64,000 bases of DNA from Crocinitomicaceae bacterium (GCA_018402525.1 JAGYIR010000005.1:1-64000); one strand, 5' to 3'. Shown: positions 53,066-61,776, counted from the stretch's first letter. Numbers and translations: made by a program. The notes: a model not told the origin generated them from the letters alone.

Positions 53066-53841
53066 TTATTCTCCTTTAACATTTTAACGAATTCAGTCAC
53101 ACGATTTCTAGCGACAGGAACCTTAATTCCTCCCTGCAACACTGCAAAATGTCCATCTTCATTGATGTACTCTTTTAAAATGCCGAGGTTAATGATGTGT
53201 GACTTATGCACACGACTAAATTTGGATGGGTTCAGAATGTTTTCATAGGTCTTTAATGTTCTAGTGTCCAAATACCTCGTGCCGTCCTTAAAGTAAATAG
53301 TCGTGCAATTACCACTTGCCTCGAGATGTGTAATTGTATCATCCTCAATAATTTTAAGACCCTTCGTGTGGCTTATGGCAATGCGGTTACTTTGCTCATT
53401 GTTCAATAGATTTCTAGATAGTTCTTTTAACGAACTAAAGTAGGTGTTGTAATTTTCCGGAGACTCCGAATAGCTCTTCTTGGTTTCTTGCAATCTCTTC
53501 GAAGCCAACATCAACTCATCAACGTCGATGGGTTTCAACAGGTAATACACCGCACTCGCATTAAATGCACGAATCGCATAATCCTTAAAAGCAGTTACAA
53601 AAACCACTAAAAAATTCTTGTTTTCTATTTCTTCCAGAAGTTCAAATCCTTCCGCCCCAGAAGGCATTCTAATATCTAAAAAAACCACATCCGGTTGAAG
53701 CTCAGAGATTACTTCCTTGGCTTCACTCTTTTTTGAAGCCTCTCCTACGACTTCTATCTCAGGACAGTACTCTTCGATGAGCATGGTTAAATTCTTTCGA
53801 GCAAACTCCTCATCATCTATTACAATGGCTCTTAGTTTCAT
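53062..53841 (-). CDS. LytTR-type response regulator
   Basis: This 259-residue protein has a receiver domain (VIDDEEFARKN, phosphorylated Asp56 in VVFLDIRMPSG, Thr-containing VFVTAFKDYAI, Lys in YLLKPID). A LytTR DNA-binding domain occupies ~150-259 (ITHLEASGNCTTIYFKDGTRYLDTRTLKTYE, FSRVHKSHIINL, VPVARNRV). It pairs with the overlapping histidine kinase gene and is the first gene of the unit. LytTR regulators often control envelope or secreted-factor genes; targets here are unknown. Confidence 0.95.
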   Translation of the reverse strand: MKLRAIVIDDEEFARKNLTMLIEEYCPEIEVVGEASKKSEAKEVISELQPDVVFLDIRMPSGAEGFELLEEIENKNFLVVFVTAFKDYAIRAFNASAVYYLLKPIDVDELMLASKRLQETKKSYSESPENYNTYFSSLKELSRNLLNNEQSNRIAISHTKGLKIIEDDTITHLEASGNCTTIYFKDGTRYLDTRTLKTYENILNPSKFSRVHKSHIINLGILKEYINEDGHFAVLQGGIKVPVARNRVTEFVKMLKENK

Positions 53842-54073
53842 AGGTGTATAGTTTGTTGTGACATGATTTCATCTAATACTTATTCCAATATAGACATAAT
53901 ATATTTATACGCAAGGACTTTCACTAATTGAATTCTTGCTTAATATTCACTTAACATTGGAAAACCTACACTTCAATAAGTTTCAATTGCAGTTCAAGTG
54001 TTTTTTATTATTGATAGCACCAAGTGACGTATCTTAGTAAGGAAATAACACTTTTAAAACTGTACTATTATGA

Positions 54074-54175
54074 ATGCAATTTTACACACACCACATTTTA
54101 TTTGGATTTTTAATGACAATGGCAACTAGTTGCTACCTTACCAAAAAATTAGCGATCCATTCTCCGCAGATCTGA
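54074..54175 (+). pseudogene. Possible truncated lipoprotein gene (33 codons)
   Basis: The plus strand encodes MQFYTHHILFGFLMTMATSC and 13 more residues, i.e. a lipoprotein-like signal peptide with an ATSC lipobox. It then runs antisense into the 3' end of the hydrolase gene and stops. A promoter-like TTG (54011-54013) and TATCTTAG (54030-54037) lie upstream. This could be the stump of a lost lipoprotein gene, a tiny real gene, or chance. Confidence is low. Confidence 0.25.
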
Positions 54176-54879
54176 GGTGCCTCAATATGAGACATGTGCC
54201 CACCTGGTAATATCACAATTTGAAGTTGTTGAAGGTTTTCGGTAACTTTTCTCATTACAGCTAATTCTACTACAGCATCATTTTCTCCTTGAATGACTAG
54301 GATGTCGTTCTGTCGTCGTTCAACAAGCTCATTAAATGAAAATCGTTGACTCATAGCTATCGAATACTCCGCAATTGTTGACGACTTAATTTTTTTTGCT
54401 GACGCGATCAACTGTTTTATTTCGCTATCATACTGCTCAGGCCGAAAAAACAAGTTTGGAATGGCTTCGTATAAAAACAGGTGTTTATTCCTTCTCACTA
54501 CGGACGCTACTCGTTTTCGATTGTTTTTCTTTTCTTCAGTGTCGGACCAAAAATTTGAATTCAACAATACCAATTTCTGCACCCGTGGATCTTTGCTTAA
54601 AATTTCCAAACCAATATATCCTCCCATAGAATGTCCTATGATGTGATATTCATTGACTTCTATGGAGTCTAGAAGATGTATAATTTTATCCGCAATTGAG
54701 TGCATAGAAAAATCGACTGCTTCCATCGATTCGCCATGTCCCGGTAGATCTATACAAATAGCTTGAATCCCCTTTAGCGCACACAGATGCCTCCACATGG
54801 TCAAATCTTCTAAAAACCCATGAAGAAAAACAACTGGAAAGCCTTCCCCAACTCTCGAATAATTGAGCTCGCTAGTCAT
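54133..54879 (-). CDS. Alpha/beta-hydrolase
   Basis: This 248-residue cytosolic hydrolase has the oxyanion segment VVFLHGFLEDLTMW, the nucleophile elbow GHSMGGY with Ser84, the acid in VIQGENDAVV and the catalytic histidine in LPGGHMSHIEAP. A helical cap lies around residues 110-175. The family includes esterases, lactonases and MenH-like enzymes; the substrate is unknown. It overlaps the upstream aminopeptidase gene by 8 nt, so they are coupled. Confidence 0.92.
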   Translation of the reverse strand: MTSELNYSRVGEGFPVVFLHGFLEDLTMWRHLCALKGIQAICIDLPGHGESMEAVDFSMHSIADKIIHLLDSIEVNEYHIIGHSMGGYIGLEILSKDPRVQKLVLLNSNFWSDTEEKKNNRKRVASVVRRNKHLFLYEAIPNLFFRPEQYDSEIKQLIASAKKIKSSTIAEYSIAMSQRFSFNELVERRQNDILVIQGENDAVVELAVMRKVTENLQQLQIVILPGGHMSHIEAPQICGEWIANFLVR

Positions 54880-56164
54880 TCATCAAAGCCTCTATTTCAT
54901 CCGCTTCAATTGGAATATCACCCATTAAATTTAACGGTGCACCTTTAGACTGCACTACGAGGTCATCTTCCAGTCGGATACCTAGATGCTCTTCTGGAAT
55001 GTAAATACCGGGTTCACAAGTAAATGCCATTCCTGCTTGAATTGGTTCATTCCACAATCCAACATCGTGCGTATCTAAACCAATAAAGTGGGACGTGCCA
55101 TGCATGAAATATTTTTTGTAAGCTGGCCAATCTGGATTTTGATTCTTAATGTCTGTTTGATCAATTAACTTAAGTTTTACCAATTCGGCTTCCATAATTT
55201 TCCCAACTTCTTTATGATATTCATTCATCATCGTTCCGGGAACAAGTAACTGCTCTGCTTGCATTTTAACGTGAAGCACGGAATTGTACACTTCCTTTTG
55301 GCGGGGTGAAAAACGTCCATTAACAGGAATACAACGTGTCAAATCTGATGCGTAATTAGCATACTCTGCTCCAACATCTAATAAAATGACATCTCCATCC
55401 TTGCACTGTGCATTGTTTTGAATGTAATGAAGTACACACGCGTTGGCGCCAGAAGCTACAATCGGGGTATACGCAAATCCTTTGGATCGATTGCGAAGAA
55501 ATTCGTGGATCAATTCTGCTTCAATTTCATACTCCCACACCCCAGGTTGGATAAATTTCAGAAGACGCTCAACTCCTAACTTGGTAATAGAGCAGGCCTT
55601 TTTCATCAACTGAATTTCAATCTCGTGTTTTACAGATCTAATTTTATGCATGATTGGTGCACTCCTTTTCACTTGATGAGCTGGGTACTCCGTCTTTACT
55701 TCTTTTATAAAACGATCTTCTCTCGTTTCGACAGTTGTGTCGGCTCGGAGGTGTTCGTTCGTGTTTAAATACACACTGTCGACTTCAGCCATCATTTGCT
55801 TAAAAATTGATTCAAACTGACTTAGCCAGTACACAGTTTTAATCCCTGATACTTCAAGTGCATTTTTCTTATCCAGTTTCTCTCCTTCCCAAACAGCAAT
55901 ATGTTCATTCGTTTCCTTCAAAAATAATACTTCTCTGTAGGCTTCATTTTTTGAAGACGGCGATATCACCAAAATACTTTCCTCCTGATCAACCCCAGAC
56001 AAATAAAAAATATCACGATGTTGTTGAAACGGCATTGTGCTATCAGCGCTTATCGGGTAAATATCGTTGGAATTGAACACGGCCATGGACGAAGGTTCCA
56101 TTTTGGCAACAAATTGCTTTCGGTTGTCAATGAAAAGTTGAGCGTTTATTCTGTCGTATTTCAT
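54872..56164 (-). CDS. pepP: Xaa-Pro aminopeptidase (M24B)
   Basis: This 430-residue enzyme removes N-terminal residues that precede proline. It has the N-terminal AMP_N domain (FYLSGVDQEESILVI) and the pita-bread fold with the dimetal ligands Asp263 (LLDVGAEY), Asp274 (ASDLTR), His359 (GTSHFIGLDTHDVG), Glu384 (CEPGIYI) and Glu399 (IRLEDD). All ligands are intact, so it should be active. I chose the ATG at 56164 (MKYDRINAQLFIDNR), which aligns with family starts; an upstream in-frame ATG would add 13 residues. It precedes and overlaps the hydrolase gene. Confidence 0.95.
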   Translation of the reverse strand: MKYDRINAQLFIDNRKQFVAKMEPSSMAVFNSNDIYPISADSTMPFQQHRDIFYLSGVDQEESILVISPSSKNEAYREVLFLKETNEHIAVWEGEKLDKKNALEVSGIKTVYWLSQFESIFKQMMAEVDSVYLNTNEHLRADTTVETREDRFIKEVKTEYPAHQVKRSAPIMHKIRSVKHEIEIQLMKKACSITKLGVERLLKFIQPGVWEYEIEAELIHEFLRNRSKGFAYTPIVASGANACVLHYIQNNAQCKDGDVILLDVGAEYANYASDLTRCIPVNGRFSPRQKEVYNSVLHVKMQAEQLLVPGTMMNEYHKEVGKIMEAELVKLKLIDQTDIKNQNPDWPAYKKYFMHGTSHFIGLDTHDVGLWNEPIQAGMAFTCEPGIYIPEEHLGIRLEDDLVVQSKGAPLNLMGDIPIEADEIEALMND

Positions 56165-56309
56165 GGGTTTTATTTTTGAAAGAATGAAAGTACGACTTTT
56201 CATATGTTTGACAATAGTATCGTCTCAAATTTTTAGAACGTAAATAGTTTACGTACTTGAAGTGCATCTTTGTTCTGTAACTTAAAATTGTAACTTAAAA
56301 TAGAGGGTC

Positions 56310-56630
56310 ATGAACAGTACGGAAAATTACATGGAAATCAGCGAGATAATATTTGAAACCAACGATCAGGAGGTGGTTGTAAGGGGAAATACACAACAAG
56401 GTAACCTTTCTTTCAATTCTGAAACGATCATTACGCATTCACAACTCAATCAACTCATCAACCAATTGTGTCAAATGAACAGCGCGTTTGAAATAGAAAA
56501 CTATCTTAAATCGGAGCGCATGCATTATGGTGAAACGCTCTTCACTGCAGCGTTTCCAGAAGGTCTAAACGCCAAAATTAACATTCATGAACTCACTCAT
56601 TTTTCGGGTGTTAGACAAATCCGTGCGTAA
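56310..56630 (+). CDS. Small conserved-looking protein of unknown function
   Basis: This 106-residue protein has no signal peptide or membrane segment. The N-terminal half is beta-rich with a repeated theme (IIFETNDQEVVVRGNTQQGNLSFNSETIITH). A helix follows (SQLNQLINQLCQ), and the end reads KINIHELTHFSGVRQIRA. HELTH superficially resembles a zincin motif, but the surrounding context does not support a protease. It lies alone in the divergent region after pepP with a clear ATG. Confidence 0.7.
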   Translation: MNSTENYMEISEIIFETNDQEVVVRGNTQQGNLSFNSETIITHSQLNQLINQLCQMNSAFEIENYLKSERMHYGETLFTAAFPEGLNAKINIHELTHFSGVRQIRA

Positions 56631-56797
56631 TTATATTTTAAATTTAGCAACCTGTTACTTCTTTTTTTCGTATATTAGTTGTGGATTTTGCTGTTATGAT
56701 AGTACCAGTTGAATACATTGAGACGAATACAAACTACTAAATGCTTCTGAAAAACAAACCTAATTTTTGTTTTTCATCGGCCAAACAAAAAAACAAA

Positions 56798-57436
56798 ATG
56801 AAACGTAAAGGTATATTGCTAATCGGATTAATAGGACTTTCATTGGGGTCATGTATTGAGCATGAGGTCATCCCAGCACCGACTCCAACAGTCGATTTAG
56901 CATGTAGTTTTGAAGGGAATATTGGTGGTCAATTCATTGAATACACTCGATTCGTTGGAGGCTACGATGGTGTTTCTGACATCTCTATCCAATCACAGTT
57001 TGGAACTAATGCCGCACAGTATTCCTTTGCAATGATGTCGGATCAAACACCTGCCTATGTGCGTGTTCGAATGGGGAGCATCGTTTGGAGTGATGGATCA
57101 GGTACTTACCGTCCCGATCTTACCTTGTTCAATTCGTTTTTTCTTACCAACACGGATCCAAATTATTCAGACGGGGCATTGAACGGTTTCGAAGTAACTT
57201 ATAGAACGGCTTTTGATTCCGTATTTGTATCTCGCGAAGGCAGTGTTTTCTTGCAAGATGTTGCGTTTGAACCAGCTAGTATCGTTCAAGAATCTGATCA
57301 ATCAGGCGACTATTCAAAATTCACTTGTACCTTCAACTGTTATGTTTACAATGATTACGTTGATGATTTAGGCGCTCCACAAACGGATTCTATTCTAATT
57401 CAAAACGCCATCTACAAAGGTTGGTTCAAAAGGTAG
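56798..57436 (+). CDS. Lipoprotein, function unknown
   Basis: This 212-residue protein has a lipoprotein signal (MKRKGILLIGLIGLSLGSC, Cys19). The mature part is beta-rich and acidic (VDLACSFEGNIGGQFIEYT, SFAMMSDQTPAYVRVRMGSI). Aspartate-rich turns and aromatic strands suggest an Ig-like or jelly-roll fold. I chose the ATG at 56798 because it begins the signal peptide; an earlier in-frame ATG adds a 19-residue non-hydrophobic tail. The family is not recognised. It is followed after 37 nt by the amidotransferase-like gene. Confidence 0.82.
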   Translation: MKRKGILLIGLIGLSLGSCIEHEVIPAPTPTVDLACSFEGNIGGQFIEYTRFVGGYDGVSDISIQSQFGTNAAQYSFAMMSDQTPAYVRVRMGSIVWSDGSGTYRPDLTLFNSFFLTNTDPNYSDGALNGFEVTYRTAFDSVFVSREGSVFLQDVAFEPASIVQESDQSGDYSKFTCTFNCYVYNDYVDDLGAPQTDSILIQNAIYKGWFKR

Positions 57437-57473
57437 TAAAAAGCCCACGGTCACTTAAAACCGTAACTGTTTC

Positions 57474-58163
57474 ATGAGTCAGAGTTTAAAAATAGCCATT
57501 ATTGGTGATTACAATTTCACATACAACTCCCATCATGCGACAAATTTGGCACTAGACCATTCTGCTCAGTTTTTAGATATTGATGTAAATTATTACTGGA
57601 TAAAGCTCAGCGAAGTAGTATCATTTCGTCCTCAACAGTTTCAGCAATACGATGGTTTTTGGATTGCTCCAGGCCCTATTCAGAATCAGTTCTTCTTGCA
57701 TGGTATCATTAAGGAAATTATTCAAAAGAACATTCCTACTTTAATCACTGGGGATGGTTACCGCATTCTATTGGACGTGTTGATTTCGATGTATCAGCTC
57801 AACGGACAAAACGAAAAACTCATTTCTGACAATCTTGTGGATGGTGAACAATTCGAAAAGTTGATCATTTCACCTCATTCTCCCGCATTTCGAAAACTGT
57901 ATGAGAACTACTCAAACGTGGAATTAACAGCTACTCGATTTAGTCTCTACCCTCAATTAATTGAAGTCCTACAAAATGAATTCGTGGATATCGAGGCATA
58001 CAATCAGTTTGAAGACCCTGAAATAATAAGCCTAAAGAACAGAAACTATTTTGTAAGCTGTGGATTCTGTCCACAAATCTCTTCTACCCGAGAAATACCG
58101 CACCCTATCATTTATACCTTCTTGAAGGCATGCATGCTCAAGTTAGAGGTAGCTGGTAATTGA
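57474..58163 (+). CDS. CTP-synthase-type class I glutaminase-domain protein lacking the catalytic cysteine
   Basis: This 229-residue protein resembles the stand-alone proteins related to the C-terminal amidotransferase domain of CTP synthase. It starts KIAIIGDYNFTYNSHHATNLALDH, has the family block YDGFWIAPGPIQNQ, and later NYFVSCGFCPQ with HPIIYTFLKACM. In active relatives the elbow reads like T-C-G-G-F; here it is T92-G93-D94-G95-Y96, so the nucleophile is Gly. The usual FHPE/FQPE site reads FCPQ. It is therefore unlikely to hydrolyse glutamine and may bind a nucleotide or another ligand. It converges on rnhA with 2 nt between. Confidence 0.72.
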   Translation: MSQSLKIAIIGDYNFTYNSHHATNLALDHSAQFLDIDVNYYWIKLSEVVSFRPQQFQQYDGFWIAPGPIQNQFFLHGIIKEIIQKNIPTLITGDGYRILLDVLISMYQLNGQNEKLISDNLVDGEQFEKLIISPHSPAFRKLYENYSNVELTATRFSLYPQLIEVLQNEFVDIEAYNQFEDPEIISLKNRNYFVSCGFCPQISSTREIPHPIIYTFLKACMLKLEVAGN

Positions 58164-58165
58164 TG

Positions 58166-58630
58166 CTACTCCTTTTGGTAGACTTCATTTTCAAAATATG
58201 AATCAACCAATTGATGATCGCTTTCGGCGGCCTTCACCGCTAAAAAATCGCAGCGCTCATTTTCTGGGTGACCGTTATGTCCCTTGACCCAATTGTAATG
58301 AATGGTAAACTTAGGATGAAGCTCTAAATAGCGCTTCCAAAGATCGATGTTCTTCTTTCCTTTAAAGTTTTTCTTCTCCCAGTCAAACACCCAACCCTTC
58401 TGGATGGAATCAATTACATATTTCGAATCCGAATAAATGGAAATTTCATGTTTGTTCGTTTTCAAAGATTCCAATGCAACAATAATCGCTAACAATTCCA
58501 TGCGGTTATTTGTGGTTAACCTGTAACCTTGGGATATTTCCTTCTCTACGCCATTATACCTCATAACCACACCATACCCACCAGGACCTGGGTTCCCCTT
58601 TGCTGAGCCATCGGTGTAAATTTGTATCAT
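58166..58630 (-). CDS. rnhA: Ribonuclease HI
   Basis: This 154-residue enzyme cuts the RNA strand of RNA-DNA hybrids. The active-site carboxylates are Asp7 (IYTDGSAKGNPGPGGYG), Glu45 (NNRMELLAI), Asp68 (IYSDSKYVIDS) and Asp128 (NERCDFLA), with the flexible-loop histidine in GHNGHPENE. The basic handle region (WEKKNFKGKKNIDLW) is present, as in E. coli. It is monocistronic and convergent with the amidotransferase-like gene. Confidence 0.96.
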   Translation of the reverse strand: MIQIYTDGSAKGNPGPGGYGVVMRYNGVEKEISQGYRLTTNNRMELLAIIVALESLKTNKHEISIYSDSKYVIDSIQKGWVFDWEKKNFKGKKNIDLWKRYLELHPKFTIHYNWVKGHNGHPENERCDFLAVKAAESDHQLVDSYFENEVYQKE

Positions 58631-58700
58631 ACCTCAATTTTTACGAATATATTCAATTTGAACCAAAGCTCCTAGAGTTTCAAAATCGCAAGCGAAACAC

Positions 58701-58756
58701 TTTGGAAACTTTTTTTACTTTTTTTGTTTCCAAAAGGTATTTTTAGTTTACATTTG
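58701..58756 (+). promoter_or_regulatory. Promoter and likely operator of the tetR-efflux operon
   Basis: A 9-bp inverted repeat, TTTGGAAAC (58701-58709) and GTTTCCAAA (58726-58734), is separated by 16 nt of T-rich DNA. A promoter with TTTG (58723-58726), 22-nt spacer and TACATTTG (58749-58756) overlaps its right arm. The regulator encoded just downstream would block this promoter when bound (inference). The -7 element ends 4 nt before the ATG, so the mRNA may be leaderless. Confidence 0.65.
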
Positions 58757-58760
58757 CCCC

Positions 58761-59381
58761 ATGGATGAAAAAAAGCTCGAAATAATAGAACGTGCATCGT
58801 TTGTTTACATGAAATACGGTGTAAAGAGCGTGACTATGGACGATCTTGCGCGTGAACTAGGTACTTCAAAAAAAACCATTTACAAATATTTCAAGGACAA
58901 ACAAGAATTAATCCATGAAATCATTTCGATAAAAGTTGAAATGGACTCTTCTGTTTGTGGTAACTGTATTCAGAAATCTGAAAATGCTATTGACGAACTT
59001 ATTAAGATAAGTCAACTAGTGATTGAACAATTTAGAAACGTTAATCCAACTGTGTTTTTTGATTTGAGAAAATACCATCCAGATGCTTGGTCAAAAATTG
59101 AGGAACATAAATGGAAATTTGTCCGCACCATCATATATGAGAATGTTGAACGAGGTATGAGAGAAAACATCTACCGAAATGACCTTAACCCAGACATCAT
59201 TGCCAATCTATATGTTTCCACCACGGACAATGTAATGAATGGAGAAATTTTCCCTTGGCCGGCATACAAATTTCAAGAAGTCTTTTTTGAAATGATACAA
59301 CTCTACATTAACGGGATGTCAAACGACAAAGGAAAAGCCTATTTAAAAAAACGCTTAAATCAAAACAATGACACCAATTAA
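58761..59381 (+). CDS. TetR-family transcriptional regulator
   Basis: This 206-residue protein has the TetR N-terminal helix-turn-helix: ERASFVYMKYGVKSVTMDDLARELGTSKKTIYKYFKDKQEL. A helical ligand-binding/dimerisation domain follows. Two cysteines sit close together in SSVCGNCIQKS (residues ~65-70), which might sense metal or redox state. It is the first gene of the efflux operon and overlaps tolC by 14 nt. It probably represses the operon through the inverted repeat upstream. Confidence 0.93.
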   Translation: MDEKKLEIIERASFVYMKYGVKSVTMDDLARELGTSKKTIYKYFKDKQELIHEIISIKVEMDSSVCGNCIQKSENAIDELIKISQLVIEQFRNVNPTVFFDLRKYHPDAWSKIEEHKWKFVRTIIYENVERGMRENIYRNDLNPDIIANLYVSTTDNVMNGEIFPWPAYKFQEVFFEMIQLYINGMSNDKGKAYLKKRLNQNNDTN

Positions 59382-60711
59382 ATTCATCGGAGCTTCTTTA
59401 CTGTTCCTTAGCACTCAACTCGTTCATGCTCAGGAAACAACTGTTTTTAGTATAGAAGACGCCAAAGCATACGCATTGGAAAATCATCTCACCGTCGCCA
59501 ATGCTAAAAACAACATCGACATTGCACGCCAACAATACATAGAAGTGCGCGGTATGGGACTTCCCCAGGTGGACCTAAGTGGTTCCTTTACGAATTTTAT
59601 AAACTTGCCAGTCCAGGTGTTAGACGCAACTTTCTTGAATCCAAATGCCCCTCCAGGTGAAACGGTTTCTTTTCGCGCTGGGACTGAATATGCAGCAGAT
59701 GGAACACTTCAAGTGCGTCAACTATTGTTCAATGGTTCTTACATAATTGGACTTCAGGCTGCCAACTTTTTTGCCGAATTTCAAAAAACTGTAGCAACGG
59801 CATCGAAAGAAGAGGTTATTTTCAACGTTGTACAGGCCTATGAGCTCGCCACCGTTGCAAAAAGCAATAAAGCGTTCATCGATTCACTAGTTCTGACCAC
59901 TCAGGAGCTTATCAACAAACAGAAACACTACCTTGAGTTAGGTCTGATTTTGCAAGAGGATATGGATCAACTGAATTATTCATTGCTTTCCGCTCAAAGT
60001 ACGCAAACTGTCGCGCAAATAAATTATGAAAACGCTCTAAGCATGCTGAAATTGTCTATGGGCTATCCAATCAATGATCCTATCGAGGTTTCGAATACAC
60101 CAGAAGAATTGATGACCAAAAGCACTTTAAGTGACGGTTCAAGTATCTACAGTAATATTAACTACATGCTACTCGAACAACAAGTGCAACTTTCTGAATA
60201 CAACATTAAAAACAATCAGTTTGCCAATTTACCTTCGCTCAACGCATTCTTTCAGCATACCTATAACGCGTTCCGCAATGAGTTCAACTTTTTTGCCGAT
60301 GAAAAATGGTTTCCACAAACGTTGTGGGGGCTTCAATTAAACATTCCAGTGTTTTCAGGTTTAACGCGACATGCCAAAACGAGTCAGGCCAAAATTAAAT
60401 TGATGACCGACCAGAACAACTTAAAGATGATGGAGCAAAACCTGCAATTTCAAGAACTTCAATACCGAAACAACCTGAGAGGAGCAGAAAACAAACTGGA
60501 ACTTCAAAAACAGAATGTTGAACTTGCTTCTTCAATTTACAACAACGAAATCATAAAAGAGCAGATCGGAAAAGGAAATACAATAGTCGTTACGCAAAAA
60601 CACAATCAAGTAATGATGGCTCAATCACAATACATTTCCTCTATGATCGAATATTTTCAAGCCAAATTAGCATTGGACAAATTATACAATAAACTAGTAC
60701 CTAATAATTAA
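59368..60711 (+). CDS. TolC-family outer-membrane efflux channel
   Basis: This 447-residue protein has a signal peptide (MTPIKFIGASLLFLSTQLVHA, then QETTV). The TolC layout comprises two repeats of long helices and short barrel strands: FSIEDAKAYALENHLTVANAKNNIDIARQQYIEVRGMGLPQ, then QLLFNGSYIIGLQAA, and in the second half LEQQVQLSEYNIKNNQFANLPSLNAFFQHTYN and WGLQLNIPVFSGLTRHAKTSQAKIKL. It forms the trimeric exit duct for the adaptor and RND pump encoded next. It is translationally coupled to tetR and 4 nt before the adaptor gene. Confidence 0.94.
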   Translation: MTPIKFIGASLLFLSTQLVHAQETTVFSIEDAKAYALENHLTVANAKNNIDIARQQYIEVRGMGLPQVDLSGSFTNFINLPVQVLDATFLNPNAPPGETVSFRAGTEYAADGTLQVRQLLFNGSYIIGLQAANFFAEFQKTVATASKEEVIFNVVQAYELATVAKSNKAFIDSLVLTTQELINKQKHYLELGLILQEDMDQLNYSLLSAQSTQTVAQINYENALSMLKLSMGYPINDPIEVSNTPEELMTKSTLSDGSSIYSNINYMLLEQQVQLSEYNIKNNQFANLPSLNAFFQHTYNAFRNEFNFFADEKWFPQTLWGLQLNIPVFSGLTRHAKTSQAKIKLMTDQNNLKMMEQNLQFQELQYRNNLRGAENKLELQKQNVELASSIYNNEIIKEQIGKGNTIVVTQKHNQVMMAQSQYISSMIEYFQAKLALDKLYNKLVPNN

Positions 60712-60715
60712 AGAT

Positions 60716-61759
60716 ATGAACATCAAATTTTTCGGAACATTTGCCATTTTTACAGCATTTCTGGTTACTTCATGCGCTGAAAGCGAAGCTCCTGTAGAAG
60801 AAAAAGCACAACTTCCTCTTGTTAAAACCTACACCGCTGAAAAGAAAGCATTCAAACATGAAATTAGAATTCAAGGTAGCGTTGAAACCGACAAAGACGT
60901 GCTTCTTGGCGCTGAAATGAGTGGAATACTTACCGCCGTGAACATCAAAGAGGGACAAGTCGTGAAAGCAGGACAGGTCGTTGCTGTAATTGATGCTTCG
61001 ATCTTAGCTTCGAATTATGAAGAGATGAAAACACAACTTGAATACGCACAATACATGCTGGATAAACAGGAAGAACTGCATAAACGTGGCGTAGGATCTG
61101 AATTTGATCTCAAAACCGCCAGAAATCAAGTGGAATCGTTAAAAGCAAGTATGAATTCTTTAAATACCCAACGAGGAAAAGCGAGCATCAGAGCTCCCTT
61201 TAGCGGCGTTATTGATGCTGTGTACGCGAAAACAGGTCAAATGACAGGTCCTCAATCTCCTATTGCTCGCTTGGTAAATAATACAAATGTTGACATCGTG
61301 GCGACACTTTCTGAAAGTCATTTGCAAAACGTGAAGGTAGGAACTCCTATCGCTGTTCGTTTTCCAAACTATTCAGATACCGTAATTCACCTCAATATTA
61401 CCAACGTTGGAAATTACATCGAGCCAACCAATCGAACATTTCGAATCATGTCTGCACTAAAGAACAATAAGCTACTGCTTCCCAATATGCTTACTGAAAT
61501 TAGCATCACGGATTTCGCTACTGAAAACGGAATGGTCGTTCCTTCGGTAAGTGTTTCAAAAGATCAGGACAACAATGATTACGTATTTGTAGCGCAGAAA
61601 ACAGAAAAGGGGTTGAAGGCAACTAAGATTATCGTCCAAGTGATAAGTGAATACAACGGTGAAACATTGATTGAAAATGGAGCCATTACCGAAGGGCAGC
61701 AAGTAATTGTAGAAGGGGCAAGAGGTATTCTTGAAAACGATATTGTACGCATTAAATAA
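60716..61759 (+). CDS. RND efflux periplasmic adaptor (HlyD/MFP family), lipoprotein
   Basis: This 347-residue membrane-fusion protein has a lipoprotein signal ending LVTSC (Cys20). The lipoyl/barrel-sandwich halves are VLLGAEMSGILTAVNIKEGQVVKAGQVVAVID and GKASIRAPFSGVIDAVYAKTGQMTGPQSPIARLVN, joined by a helical hairpin (residues ~100-150). A beta-barrel domain follows, and a membrane-proximal domain ends the protein (GAITEGQQVIVEGARGILENDIVRI). It links the inner-membrane pump with the TolC channel. Confidence 0.94.
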   Translation: MNIKFFGTFAIFTAFLVTSCAESEAPVEEKAQLPLVKTYTAEKKAFKHEIRIQGSVETDKDVLLGAEMSGILTAVNIKEGQVVKAGQVVAVIDASILASNYEEMKTQLEYAQYMLDKQEELHKRGVGSEFDLKTARNQVESLKASMNSLNTQRGKASIRAPFSGVIDAVYAKTGQMTGPQSPIARLVNNTNVDIVATLSESHLQNVKVGTPIAVRFPNYSDTVIHLNITNVGNYIEPTNRTFRIMSALKNNKLLLPNMLTEISITDFATENGMVVPSVSVSKDQDNNDYVFVAQKTEKGLKATKIIVQVISEYNGETLIENGAITEGQQVIVEGARGILENDIVRIK

Positions 61760-61776
61760 TTAGAAACATTCGCATA

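Noticed and set aside
56310-56630. HELTH in the small protein as a zinc-protease active site
   Set aside because: It lies near the C-terminus with no downstream third ligand and no zincin helix context.
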